Positions 18,963 through 27,276 of a stretch of DNA of 64,000 bases are shown piece by piece; positions within the stretch are counted from its first letter, which is position 1, and each line of letters begins with the position of its first letter. Both the position numbers and the translations under genes were made by a program. Origin of the DNA: Rhizobium sp. NZLR1 (GTDB lineage: Bacteria > Pseudomonadota > Alphaproteobacteria > Rhizobiales > Rhizobiaceae); the NCBI RefSeq assembly GCF_017357385.1, contig NZ_CP071632.1:749501-813500 (forward strand), read 5' to 3'. Below the pieces are notes generated by a model that was given only the letters and a program-made list of their open reading frames with translations, had not been told where the DNA came from and did not search any database.

Positions 18963-18986
18963 ATGCCGCCGGCTTGCCGGCGGCAT
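18963..18986 (+). other. Strong intercistronic stem-loop between aglE and aglF
   Basis: ATGCCGCCGGC and GCCGGCGGCAT are perfect complements with two bases between them, 12 bases after the aglE stop. There is no T-run. Such structures after binding-protein genes usually protect the upstream message and lower expression of the permease genes, as at malE-malF. Confidence 0.65.
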
Positions 18987-19137
18987 CGCTTGCATGACTG
19001 GCCGGGTTCGCAAAGACCCCGGCCATCGCAGGATTTATTGTGATTGGGCAATACAAACAGATTGACGATGACCGGCGTTGACCCGTCAGAACAACAACCG
19101 GTCGCAATAAGATCAGGGGAAGCAGGGGAGGGACGAA

Positions 19138-20151
19138 ATGCTGTCGCAGATAGTGTCCGCTTTGGCCGTCGTGGTCGTCGCCGTTTTCGCGTGCTCGGCC
19201 TATTTCTATTTTTCGAACAAGATCCTGGATCTCGCTCTGCCGGTGAAGGATGGCGACATCCGCGCCGCATCGCGCAATCTCAACCGCCGTGCGCTCGTGC
19301 GCCCGTGGTTGTTCGTCGGCCCGGCGCTATTCCTGCTCATTGTCTATCTCGTCTATCCGGTCGTTGCGACCTTCATCCTCTCCTTCTACGACCGCGCCGG
19401 CGAGCAATTCGTCGGCGTCGCGAACTACAAATGGGCACTCGGCGACCGCGAATTCCGCCAGTCGATCTTCAACAACATCCTCTGGCTTGCCGTTGTACCG
19501 GCCGCCTGTACCTTCTTCGGCCTCGTCATCGCCGTGATGACCGATCGCATCTGGTGGGGCAATATCGCCAAAAGCATCGTCTTCATGCCGATGGCGATCT
19601 CCTTCGTCGGCGCCTCGGTCATCTGGAAGTTCATCTATGAATATCGCGGCGGCAACGACGTCCAGATCGGCCTCTTGAACGCCATCGTCCAGACGTTCGG
19701 CGGCACACCTGAGGTGTGGATCTCAGTTCCCTTCTGGAACAATTTCTTCCTGATGGTCATCCTGATCTGGATCCAGACCGGTTTTGCCATGGTCATTCTG
19801 TCGGCCGCCCTTCGCGGCATTCCCGAAGAGACCATCGAGGCCGCCGTCATCGACGGCGCCAATGGCTGGCAGATCTTCTGGCGCATCATGGTACCGCAAG
19901 TCTGGGGCTCGATCGCGGTGGTCTGGACGACGATCACCATCCTCGTCCTCAAGGTCTTCGATATCGTGCTGACCATGACCAACGGCCAGTGGCAGTCGAT
20001 GGTGCTGGCGAATCTGATGTTCAACTGGCTGTTCCGCGGCGGCGGCGATTCCGGCCGAAGCGCCGTCATCGCCATCATCATCATGCTCGCCGTCACGCCG
20101 ATCATGGTCTGGAACGTGCGACGCGCCAATCGCGAACTGAAGGGCCACTGA
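19138..20151 (+). CDS. aglF: Alpha-glucoside ABC transporter permease AglF
   Basis: A 337-residue MalF-type inner-membrane permease with about seven or eight hydrophobic segments, the first at residues 3-26. The EAA loop that contacts the ATPase reads EETIEAAVIDGANGWQIFWR (about residues 229-248). A GGGGAGGGA site precedes the ATG. It is separated from aglE by a 187-base spacer carrying a stable stem-loop, and aglG follows one base after its stop. Confidence 0.93.
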   Translation: MLSQIVSALAVVVVAVFACSAYFYFSNKILDLALPVKDGDIRAASRNLNRRALVRPWLFVGPALFLLIVYLVYPVVATFILSFYDRAGEQFVGVANYKWALGDREFRQSIFNNILWLAVVPAACTFFGLVIAVMTDRIWWGNIAKSIVFMPMAISFVGASVIWKFIYEYRGGNDVQIGLLNAIVQTFGGTPEVWISVPFWNNFFLMVILIWIQTGFAMVILSAALRGIPEETIEAAVIDGANGWQIFWRIMVPQVWGSIAVVWTTITILVLKVFDIVLTMTNGQWQSMVLANLMFNWLFRGGGDSGRSAVIAIIIMLAVTPIMVWNVRRANRELKGH

Positions 20152-20152
20152 G

Positions 20153-21316
20153 ATGACCGCTGTCGGAAGCTACTTCAAGATCGGCCCCGCCCGTCTCTTC
20201 GTTCACGCCGCCGTTCTGCTGATCGTCATCGTCTGGCTGATCCCGACGCTCGGAATCTTCGTCAGCGCGCTGCGCGACAAGGACCAGATCGTCGTCTCCG
20301 GCTGGTGGACATCCTTCGTCGGCTCGACGCAGACGGTCGCTGTCCGCCTCGGCACAGCCGATCAGCAGCAGCAGGAAGGTGCGGCTTACGTCATTTCAGG
20401 CAATGTGCTGGAAGGCCAGACCGGCCGCTCGGTGAAGGCCTTCGGCAACCGCGTGCAGCAGCCCGCCGCCTTCAAGGCCGGCGAGACTGCCGATCTCGGC
20501 GACGGCGAAACCCTGCAGATCAACGGCGACGGCAGCTACCGTTATATGAAGAACGCCGCCTTTTCGCCCGACGAACGCCCGCGGCGCATCTATGCATCCG
20601 TCTCTGCGCCGCCGGAATTCACGATGCAGAACTACAAGACGGTTCTGACCGGCGAGGGCATCGGCCAATCCTTCATCAACTCGCTGACCGTGACGATCCC
20701 GGCGACGATCATCCCGATCCTGATTGCCGCGTTCGCCGCCTATGCGCTCAGCTGGATGGAGTTTCCTGGCCGCGGGCTGCTGATTGCGCTCGTCGTCGGC
20801 CTCATCGTCGTGCCGCTGCAGATGTCGCTGATCCCGCTGCTGCGCCTCTATAACGAGATCGGCACCATGCTCGGCCAGCCGTCCAAAACCTATCCCGGCA
20901 TCTGGATGGCCCATACCGCCTTCGGCATGCCGCTCGCCATCTACCTCCTGCGGGCCTATATCGCCGGCCTGCCGAAGGAGATCATCGAATCCGCCCGCGT
21001 CGACGGCGCCAGCGACTTCGAGATCTTCGTCCGCATCGTATTGCCTCTGTCCTTCCCGGCGCTCGCCTCCTTCGCCATCTTCCAGTTCCTGTGGGTATGG
21101 AACGACCTGCTCGTTGCCATGGTCTTCCTCGGCACCGACAAGGACCACCTCGTGCTGACCGGCAGCCTCAACGCGCTGCTTGGCTCACGCGGCGGCAACT
21201 GGGAGATTTTGACGGCGTCGGCCTTCGTCACCATCATCGTGCCGCTGCTCGTCTTCTTCGGGCTGCAGCGTTATCTGGTGCGTGGCCTGCTGGCGGGTTC
21301 GGTCAAGGGAGGCTGA
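20153..21316 (+). CDS. aglG: Alpha-glucoside ABC transporter permease AglG
   Basis: A 387-residue MalG-type permease. The first membrane helix is at about residues 14-37. A long periplasmic loop (about residues 40-175) follows, much longer than in Escherichia coli MalG. The remaining helices carry the EAA loop IIESARVDGASDFEIFVRIV. It follows aglF by one base. The extra periplasmic loop is Gly/Gln-rich and probably beta-structured; I recall AglG of Sinorhizobium being similarly long. Confidence 0.92.
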   Translation: MTAVGSYFKIGPARLFVHAAVLLIVIVWLIPTLGIFVSALRDKDQIVVSGWWTSFVGSTQTVAVRLGTADQQQQEGAAYVISGNVLEGQTGRSVKAFGNRVQQPAAFKAGETADLGDGETLQINGDGSYRYMKNAAFSPDERPRRIYASVSAPPEFTMQNYKTVLTGEGIGQSFINSLTVTIPATIIPILIAAFAAYALSWMEFPGRGLLIALVVGLIVVPLQMSLIPLLRLYNEIGTMLGQPSKTYPGIWMAHTAFGMPLAIYLLRAYIAGLPKEIIESARVDGASDFEIFVRIVLPLSFPALASFAIFQFLWVWNDLLVAMVFLGTDKDHLVLTGSLNALLGSRGGNWEILTASAFVTIIVPLLVFFGLQRYLVRGLLAGSVKGG

Positions 21317-21350
21317 CCATTTTCGACCGTGACTTCAAACAGGATATTCC

Positions 21351-23003
21351 ATGAACGTGGCTCCCCAATCGATCTCGACTCCCGACAAGGACTGGTGGCG
21401 CGGCGCGGTGATCTATCAGATCTACCCGCGCTCCTACCAGGATTCGAACGGTGACGGCATCGGCGACCTGAAGGGCATCACCGCCCGCCTGCCGCATGTG
21501 GCAAGCCTCGGTGTCGATGCCATCTGGATCTCGCCCTTCTTCACCTCGCCGATGCGCGATTTCGGTTATGACGTTTCCGACTACGAGAATGTCGATTCGA
21601 TCTTCGGCACGCTGGTGGATTTCGACACGATGATCGCCGAGGCCCATCGCCTCGGCATCCGCGTGATGATCGACCTCGTCATCTCCCACAGCTCGGATCA
21701 GCATCCCTGGTTCGTACAGAGCCGTTCCAGCAAGACCAACGCCAAGGCTGACTGGTATGTCTGGGCCGACGCCAAGCCGGATGGGACGCCGCCGAACAAC
21801 TGGCTGTCGATCTTCGGCGGCTCGGCATGGGCGTGGGATCCGACGCGCATGCAGTATTACCTTCACAACTTCCTGACCTCGCAGCCGGACATGAACCTGC
21901 ATAATCCTGAGGTGCAGGACCGTCTGCTTGATGTCGTCCGCTTCTGGCTCAACCGCGGTGTCGACGGCTTCCGCCTCGATACCATCAACTTTTATTTCCA
22001 CGATACGCAACTGCGCGACAATCCCGCACTTGCTCCAGAACGCCGCAACGCCTCGACGGCGCCGGCAGTCAATCCCTATAATTTCCAGGAGCATATCTAC
22101 GACAAGAACCGGCCGGAGAACCTTGCCTTCCTGAAGCGCTTCCGCGCCGTCCTCGAGGAGTTCCCAGCAATCGCCGCAGTGGGTGAGGTCGGCGACAGTC
22201 AGCGTGGCCTTGAAATTGTCGGCGAATACACTTCCGGCAACGACAAGATGCATATGTGTTATGCCTTCGAGTTCCTGGCGCCCGATCCGCTGACGGCGGA
22301 GCGCGTCGAAGAGGTGATGCAGGATTTCGAAGCTGCAGCACCCGATGGCTGGGCCTGCTGGGCCTTCTCCAATCACGACGTCATGCGCCATGTCAGCCGC
22401 TGGGGCGGGCTGGTCGCCGATCACGACGCCTTCGCCAAGCTCTATGCCTCGTTGCTGATGACGCTGCGCGGCTCCGTCTGCCTCTATCAGGGTGAGGAAC
22501 TGGCGCTGACCGAGGCCGATCTCGCCTATCAGGATCTGCAGGATCCCTATGGCATCCAGTTCTGGCCGGAATTCAAGGGCCGCGACGGCTGCCGCACGCC
22601 GATGGTCTGGGACAGCCAGGTCGCCCAGGGCGGATTTTCGACGGTCAAGCCCTGGCTGCCGGTGCCGGTCGAGCATATTCTGCGTGCCGTCAGCGTTCAG
22701 CAGGGCGACGAGGCTTCGGTGCTGGAGCACTATCGCCGCTTCATCGCCTTCCGCAAATTGCATCCGGCCTTTGCCAAGGGCGAGATCGAATTCGAAGAGC
22801 CGCAGGGCGACAGCCTGGTCTTCACCCGTGAATACGGCAACGAGAAGCTGCTCTGCATCTTCAACATGAGCCCGGCCGAGGCCTGCGTCGCCTTGCCGGC
22901 GGGAGAATGGCAGGCATTGACGGGGCACGGCTTTACCAGCAACAACTATGGCGACAAGATCGATATTCCGGCCTGGGGGGCGTATTTCGCCCGTCTTGCC
23001 TAA
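21351..23003 (+). CDS. aglA: GH13 alpha-glucosidase AglA
   Basis: A 550-residue cytoplasmic alpha-glucosidase that hydrolyses imported alpha-glucosides such as sucrose, maltose or trehalulose. The four GH13 regions are present: I IDLVISHSSDQHPW, II GFRLDTINF (nucleophile Asp), III AVGEVGDS (acid/base Glu) and IV FSNHDVMR. The N-terminal WWRGAVIYQIYPRSYQDSNG is typical of oligo-1,6-glucosidase-like enzymes. No signal peptide. It sits between permease and ATPase genes, so uptake and hydrolysis are co-expressed. Confidence 0.93.
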   Translation: MNVAPQSISTPDKDWWRGAVIYQIYPRSYQDSNGDGIGDLKGITARLPHVASLGVDAIWISPFFTSPMRDFGYDVSDYENVDSIFGTLVDFDTMIAEAHRLGIRVMIDLVISHSSDQHPWFVQSRSSKTNAKADWYVWADAKPDGTPPNNWLSIFGGSAWAWDPTRMQYYLHNFLTSQPDMNLHNPEVQDRLLDVVRFWLNRGVDGFRLDTINFYFHDTQLRDNPALAPERRNASTAPAVNPYNFQEHIYDKNRPENLAFLKRFRAVLEEFPAIAAVGEVGDSQRGLEIVGEYTSGNDKMHMCYAFEFLAPDPLTAERVEEVMQDFEAAAPDGWACWAFSNHDVMRHVSRWGGLVADHDAFAKLYASLLMTLRGSVCLYQGEELALTEADLAYQDLQDPYGIQFWPEFKGRDGCRTPMVWDSQVAQGGFSTVKPWLPVPVEHILRAVSVQQGDEASVLEHYRRFIAFRKLHPAFAKGEIEFEEPQGDSLVFTREYGNEKLLCIFNMSPAEACVALPAGEWQALTGHGFTSNNYGDKIDIPAWGAYFARLA

Positions 23004-23022
23004 GGACCAAGGGGAGAGAGAC

Positions 23023-24111
23023 ATGACTGGACTGACGCTGAAGGATATCCGCAAATCCTACGGTTCCGTGGACGTTCTCCACGGCATCGATCTCGATATC
23101 AAGCAGGGCGAATTCATCGTCTTCGTCGGTCCGTCCGGCTGCGGCAAGTCCACGCTTCTGCGTATGATCGCCGGTCTCGAGGCGATCACCGGCGGCGAGA
23201 TGTATATCGACGGCCATCTCGTCAATGACGTGCCGCCTTCCAAGCGCGGCATCGCCATGGTCTTCCAGTCCTATGCGCTCTACCCGCACATGACCGTCTT
23301 CGACAACATGGCTTTCGGCATGAAGATCGCCGGCGAGAGCAAGCAGGAGATCGACCGCCGCGTCCGGGCGGCAGCCGAGAGCCTGCAGCTGACCAACTAT
23401 CTTGATCGCCTGCCAAAGGCGCTTTCCGGCGGCCAGCGCCAGCGCGTGGCGATCGGCCGCGCCATCTGCCGCGATCCGAAGGTCTTCCTGTTCGACGAGC
23501 CGCTCTCCAACCTCGATGCCGCGCTGCGCGTCGCGACCCGCATCGAGATCGCCCGCCTGAACGAACAGATGGCCGATACGACGATGATCTACGTGACCCA
23601 CGACCAGGTCGAAGCGATGACGCTCGCCGATCGCATCGTCGTTCTCTCGGCCGGCAATATCGAGCAGGTCGGCGCGCCGCTGGATCTCTATGAGCGTCCG
23701 GCCAACCTCTTCGTCGCGAAATTCATCGGCTCGCCGGCGATGAACATCATCCCGGCGACGGTCGCCGGAACCGGAATCCAGACGACGGTGACGCTGACCG
23801 GCGGCATGTCGGTGACCCTCGATGTTGCGACCGACGCATCCGAAAAGGGCAAGCAGGCAAGCTTCGGCGTTCGTCCGGAGGATCTGAGGGTCGCCGACGG
23901 CGCCGACTATCTTTTCGAGGGCGAGGTGTCGATCGTCGAAGCACTCGGCGAAGTGACGCTGCTCTATATCGAAGGCCTGGTCCCGGGCGAGCCGATCGTC
24001 GTCAAGCTGCCCGGCATCTACGATGTGAAGAAGGGTCAGAGGATGCGGTTTGCCGCCGACAGGCAGAAGTTGCATCTGTTTAACGCAACCGGCCATACCT
24101 ACCGGAAATGA
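23023..24111 (+). CDS. aglK: Alpha-glucoside ABC transporter ATP-binding protein AglK
   Basis: A 362-residue MalK/UgpC-type ATPase. Walker A GPSGCGKST (about residues 36-44), signature LSGGQRQRVAIGRA, Walker B VFLFDEPLSNLDA and the switch His in YVTHDQVEAMTL are all present. The C-terminal third is the regulatory OB-fold (TOBE) domain. GGGGAGAG at 23011-23018 sets the ATG. It is the last gene of the agl operon. Confidence 0.95.
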   Translation: MTGLTLKDIRKSYGSVDVLHGIDLDIKQGEFIVFVGPSGCGKSTLLRMIAGLEAITGGEMYIDGHLVNDVPPSKRGIAMVFQSYALYPHMTVFDNMAFGMKIAGESKQEIDRRVRAAAESLQLTNYLDRLPKALSGGQRQRVAIGRAICRDPKVFLFDEPLSNLDAALRVATRIEIARLNEQMADTTMIYVTHDQVEAMTLADRIVVLSAGNIEQVGAPLDLYERPANLFVAKFIGSPAMNIIPATVAGTGIQTTVTLTGGMSVTLDVATDASEKGKQASFGVRPEDLRVADGADYLFEGEVSIVEALGEVTLLYIEGLVPGEPIVVKLPGIYDVKKGQRMRFAADRQKLHLFNATGHTYRK

Positions 24112-24227
24112 GGCGGCCATTTTTGGGGTAATGGCCCTAAGAATTGTGTGTGACGGGCCGAATTCTCACTTTCTGTTAAAGATCGGCTGCTACCTTTTTC
24201 CCATCGATTTACGAGGGGGATAAGCAA

Positions 24228-24641
24228 GTGGCCGCTTCCAATCCGTCACAGCCAAAATCTCATTTCCTGAGCAAGGAAGAATCCTTCATGTATGACCGCG
24301 AGCAGCGGTTCAAGATGGAGGACACCATGAATGCCGCGCGCATCGAATATACGGAAAAGGGCGTCATGCACGCGGCTTCGCGCCGCTGCGATATTGTCCG
24401 GATCTCGATGAGCAGCGCTACACTCGCGATCCTCACCCAGTTCAACCTGCCGAAGCAATTCTATCTGGATATTCCGGATGCCCGCATCACCAAGGTCGGC
24501 TGCCTGCTGATGAAGGTCAACGCCAACAATACGGTCGAAGTCCGCTTCCTGCGCCTGCTGACGCAGAAGGAACTGAACAAGATCTTCGTCTACAGCACCC
24601 ATCCGGCGCACCGCGATTACGTTCTCGATATCCGCGCCTGA
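24228..24641 (+). CDS. Small PilZ-like domain protein
   Basis: A 137-residue soluble protein. Its core has an Arg pair (AASRRCDIVRISMSS, about residues 47-61) followed by a predicted beta-rich region, the general arrangement of PilZ c-di-GMP-binding domains; the second PilZ motif (D/N-x-S-x-x-G) is degenerate, so nucleotide binding is uncertain. GTG 24228 is chosen because GAGGGGGAT (24213-24221) is correctly placed; ATG 24288 is the alternative. It is a monocistronic unit followed by an intrinsic terminator. Confidence 0.55.
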   Translation: MAASNPSQPKSHFLSKEESFMYDREQRFKMEDTMNAARIEYTEKGVMHAASRRCDIVRISMSSATLAILTQFNLPKQFYLDIPDARITKVGCLLMKVNANNTVEVRFLRLLTQKELNKIFVYSTHPAHRDYVLDIRA

Positions 24642-24661
24642 CGGTATAAGACCTGATATCG

Positions 24662-24695
24662 AAAACCCGTGGTGCTTCGCGCGCCGCGGGTTTTT
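24662..24695 (+). terminator. Intrinsic terminator after the PilZ-like gene
   Basis: AAAACCCG ... CGGGTTTTT with an inner GG/CC extension gives a stable stem, ending in a T-run, about 20 bases after the stop codon. Confidence 0.8.
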
Positions 24696-24715
24696 GTTTG
24701 TCTCCGGCGACTAAG

Positions 24716-24820
24716 CCTGGAGCGCCGTGCGTCCTTTCGGACGCACAAAGGACGCTTTAGCACTTTCAATCCTCGCATCATGCTTTCCTAAGACCGATTC
24801 CGATTTTCGGGCCGATGCGC
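24716..24820. repeat. Dispersed intergenic element, family A (copy 2)
   Basis: Contains the hairpin GTGCGTCC-TTTC-GGACGCAC (24727-24746), then AAAGGACGCTTTAGCACTTT and a distal block ACCGATTCCGATTTTCGG. These modules recur at 13253, 59911 and 62147. No gene is visible between the PilZ-like gene and the amidohydrolase stop at 24912. Confidence 0.65.
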
Positions 24821-24911
24821 TGACTAAACTCCGTCATTCTCAAACGCCTGGCTCTCAGTCCCAGCAGTGGCGTCGACAAGCAAAAAGTGCGAGCGTTTAC
24901 ATTGCCGCTCG

Positions 24912-25922
24912 TCAAGGGCTCCTGAATGCGGAGGTGCTAAGATCCCCGCTGCCGCCTCCGGTCAAGCGCTCCCAATTCCGATAAGCGAATTTCGATTTGC
25001 TGACATCGTCGAGCTCCAGAACGTCTACGAAACGCCGTGCATCGCCTCCGGGGCGGTATTGATAGGGGTAGTCTGTCGAGAATAGGATTCGGTCAATCCC
25101 GACGGCATTGACCGCCTGCTGCAGATAGGCCGGGTTGAACATACCGCTTGCCGTCAGATAAAGATTGCCGTGGACATAATCGATGAATGGCCGCTGCAGC
25201 CCGGACACCCGATCAAGCATGACCAACCGCTCAAGGTAGAAAAGCACCAGTTCGCCCCAGTGGCCAAGGATCACCTGAAGGTTCGGATAGCGGTCGAAGA
25301 TGCCTCCCAAGATCAGACGCACGAACTGGATACCCGCCTCGAAATGCCATCCGAGGGCGAATGTGGACAAGGCGAGATCGATGGGGGCGCCGAAGCCCGC
25401 GTAATAGGAGCCGCGCACGTTCGTCTGCGGAATTTGCGGATGGATCAGGAGCGGCACATTGAGTTCGGCCGCACAAGCGAATGTCGGTTCGAAAATTGAA
25501 TGATCCAGATTTTTGTCGCCGACCCGCCCAAAAAGCACGGCCCCCTTGCAGCCGAGTTCCTCGACGGATCGCCGCAACTCCAGAGCCGCCGCGTCGGCAT
25601 CCGCGGATGGCAGAGCCGCCATAGCTTGAAAACGAGACGGGTTGGCACCGACTGCTTCAGCCAGCAAATCGTTGGCACGACGAGCGAGATCGATGCCGTG
25701 GTGACCAAGGTTGTTGAGTCCCGGTGTCGTCAAGGAGAGAACCTGAACATCGACGCCCGTCTCGTCCATCAGGGCCAGCCGTTGTTCTCCAAGATCCGCG
25801 AGCCGTTCGCCGATCACACCGGGATTGAGCCCGAGCGTTCCATCATCGGCGCCAGATACAGTGTTCCACGCGTGCCGCACGTCATTGGGAAGGACATGCT
25901 CTTCGATCGCGATGATCTTCAT
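24912..25922 (-). CDS. Amidohydrolase-2 family protein (decarboxylase-like)
   Basis: A 336-residue metal-dependent TIM-barrel hydrolase or decarboxylase of the ACMSD/gamma-resorcylate decarboxylase group. Metal and active-site positions are visible: EEH at residues 7-9, IHPQIP in the middle, LGHWGE and FSTDYPY near the end. The substrate is probably a hydroxylated aromatic acid or similar carboxylate, but this cannot be decided from sequence. It starts inside the stop of the upstream lipocalin-like gene (ATGA overlap), so the two are translationally coupled. GAGAGGA precedes the ATG. Confidence 0.8.
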   Translation of the reverse strand: MKIIAIEEHVLPNDVRHAWNTVSGADDGTLGLNPGVIGERLADLGEQRLALMDETGVDVQVLSLTTPGLNNLGHHGIDLARRANDLLAEAVGANPSRFQAMAALPSADADAAALELRRSVEELGCKGAVLFGRVGDKNLDHSIFEPTFACAAELNVPLLIHPQIPQTNVRGSYYAGFGAPIDLALSTFALGWHFEAGIQFVRLILGGIFDRYPNLQVILGHWGELVLFYLERLVMLDRVSGLQRPFIDYVHGNLYLTASGMFNPAYLQQAVNAVGIDRILFSTDYPYQYRPGGDARRFVDVLELDDVSKSKFAYRNWERLTGGGSGDLSTSAFRSP

Positions 25923-26386
25923 CTTTGAAATCCTCTCGCTGGTGGCTTCAGGCTGTCATTGCCGCTGCGGCGCCACACGACTCGCCATTCTTCATCAGCA
26001 CGTGTGGACGTGAGGATGAGCCGATCGTCTACAAAGCGATAGGACCGCGGCAAATCCTGGCCTACCAAGGCTTGAACCAATGCACCTTCGACATGATAGA
26101 CGAAGGTGCTGTTGGCGGGATCGAGTGTGAGTGTTCCATAGCTCGCTTCGTAGCCGCCGCTACTATAGGGGTTATCGAGGTCGAACGACTCCATGTTGCG
26201 GACCTGGATCGTCATATGCCCGTCGGGAGTAAGGACGAGGAAACCGGCCACTTTCAGCGCCCCCATCACCCCGTTGGCATCCGGCTGCTCGATCGTCACG
26301 AGGTGCCAAGGTCCGGCGAGCCGTGCCATGACCTCAGAATCAATACCGGCTTGTTGAGAACTGCTTGTACCAGCAATTGTTTCCAT
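25919..26386 (-). CDS. Lipocalin-like domain protein
   Basis: A 155-residue protein with no signal peptide. The pattern LAGPWHLVTIEQ (about residue 24) followed by GFLVLTPDGHMTIQV and the C-terminal EEWRVVWRR match the lipocalin-like 'lipocalin_5' group, small beta-barrels found beside catabolic and polyketide enzymes. GGAGAACTGCCG precedes the ATG. It is first of a two-gene operon with the amidohydrolase, so it may bind that enzyme's substrate; this is inference. Confidence 0.7.
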   Translation of the reverse strand: METIAGTSSSQQAGIDSEVMARLAGPWHLVTIEQPDANGVMGALKVAGFLVLTPDGHMTIQVRNMESFDLDNPYSSGGYEASYGTLTLDPANSTFVYHVEGALVQALVGQDLPRSYRFVDDRLILTSTRADEEWRVVWRRSGNDSLKPPARGFQR

Positions 26387-26481
26387 CGGCAGTTCTCCGG
26401 GATTTTGGACGCAACCGTACCGGGATTAGCGCACCGAGGATCAGAGAAAAACCGGTTCCCTGAGCGCTGTTGCCGGCTTGA

Positions 26482-26517
26482 AGACGGGGCGCTCTGCTTT
26501 CGCGGGGCGCCCCGTCT
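26482..26517. other. Strong inverted repeat downstream of the DJ-1 gene
   Basis: AGACGGGGCGC (26482-26492) and GCGCCCCGTCT (26507-26517) are perfect 11-bp complements. A TTTTT follows on the plus strand at 26521-26525, but the flanking genes are on the minus strand. It lies about 60 bases past the end of the DJ-1/PfpI gene and upstream of the lipocalin-like gene, so it could end minus-strand transcription in a Rho-assisted way. Confidence 0.5.
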
Positions 26518-26575
26518 GTGTTTTTGCTGAGTACACCGAACCGTGTTGCGGGCTGCAGGCGCGCGACCGTTGTTG

Positions 26576-27265
26576 TCAGGCTTTCTGCGTGAGGTGGTCG
26601 AGGATGGCTTTTCCGACGCCATGCGCGGAAGCCGGGTTCTGGCCGGTGACGAGCCGCCCATCGACCACGACATTCTCCGACCAGTTCGGCGCCGGCTGGT
26701 GCAGCGCCCCCCGCTCCTTCAGCGTGGTGGCGAGCAGATAGGGCACGACCTTGGTGTACTTGACCTCGGCTTCCTCCTCGTCGGTGAAGGCGGCAAGCTT
26801 CTTGCCGGCGACGAGATAGCTGCCGTCAGACAGTTTGGCGTTCACCAGGGCGGCGGGACCGTGGCAGACAGCGGAAACGATGCCGCCGCTCTCCCAGATG
26901 TCGCGGATCACCTTCTGCACGGCCGAGCTATCAGCGAAATCCCACATCGTGCCGTGGCCGCCGGCGAAGAAGACCGCCGAATAGCGCGAGGGATCGAGAT
27001 CCGCAAGGATCTTGGAATCGGCCAGGTCGGCGCGGAATTCCTTATCCTTCCAGAATTTGTCGTTGACCGGATCGGAAAGGTCGAAGAAGTCGATCGGCGG
27101 ATGGCCGCCGCGGATCGAGGCGATCTCGACTGGAATGCCGGCCGCCTTGAAGACATCGAGCGGATGGGTGAGTTCGACCATCGCGAAACCGGTCGGCTCG
27201 CCGCTGTCGCCGCGGATCGGGTGACTGGTGACCACGCAAAGGATAGGCTTGATGTTGTCTGCCAT
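26576..27265 (-). CDS. DJ-1/PfpI-family protein (type 1 glutamine amidotransferase-like)
   Basis: A 229-residue cytoplasmic protein with a nucleophile elbow at VSAVCHGPAAL (Cys about residue 131) and GGHGTMWDFAD upstream, typical of the Hsp31/YDR533C subgroup, which have glyoxalase III or deglycase-like activity against methylglyoxal. The ATG at 27265 is chosen because GAGGAG at 27273-27278 is seven bases upstream; an ATG two codons earlier is too close. That site overlaps the stop region of the alcohol dehydrogenase gene, so the two are cotranscribed. Confidence 0.85.
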   Translation of the reverse strand: MADNIKPILCVVTSHPIRGDSGEPTGFAMVELTHPLDVFKAAGIPVEIASIRGGHPPIDFFDLSDPVNDKFWKDKEFRADLADSKILADLDPSRYSAVFFAGGHGTMWDFADSSAVQKVIRDIWESGGIVSAVCHGPAALVNAKLSDGSYLVAGKKLAAFTDEEEAEVKYTKVVPYLLATTLKERGALHQPAPNWSENVVVDGRLVTGQNPASAHGVGKAILDHLTQKA

Positions 27266-27276
27266 GTTCATGCTCC

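Noticed and set aside
21303..23054. A 583-codon minus-strand frame opposite aglA
   Set aside because: The four GH13 motifs on the plus strand identify the real gene. The opposite frame has no recognisable domain.
24727..24984. A short plus-strand frame after the PilZ-like gene
   Set aside because: It lies mainly in a dispersed repeat and runs into the 3' end of the amidohydrolase on the other strand. No ribosome site was seen.
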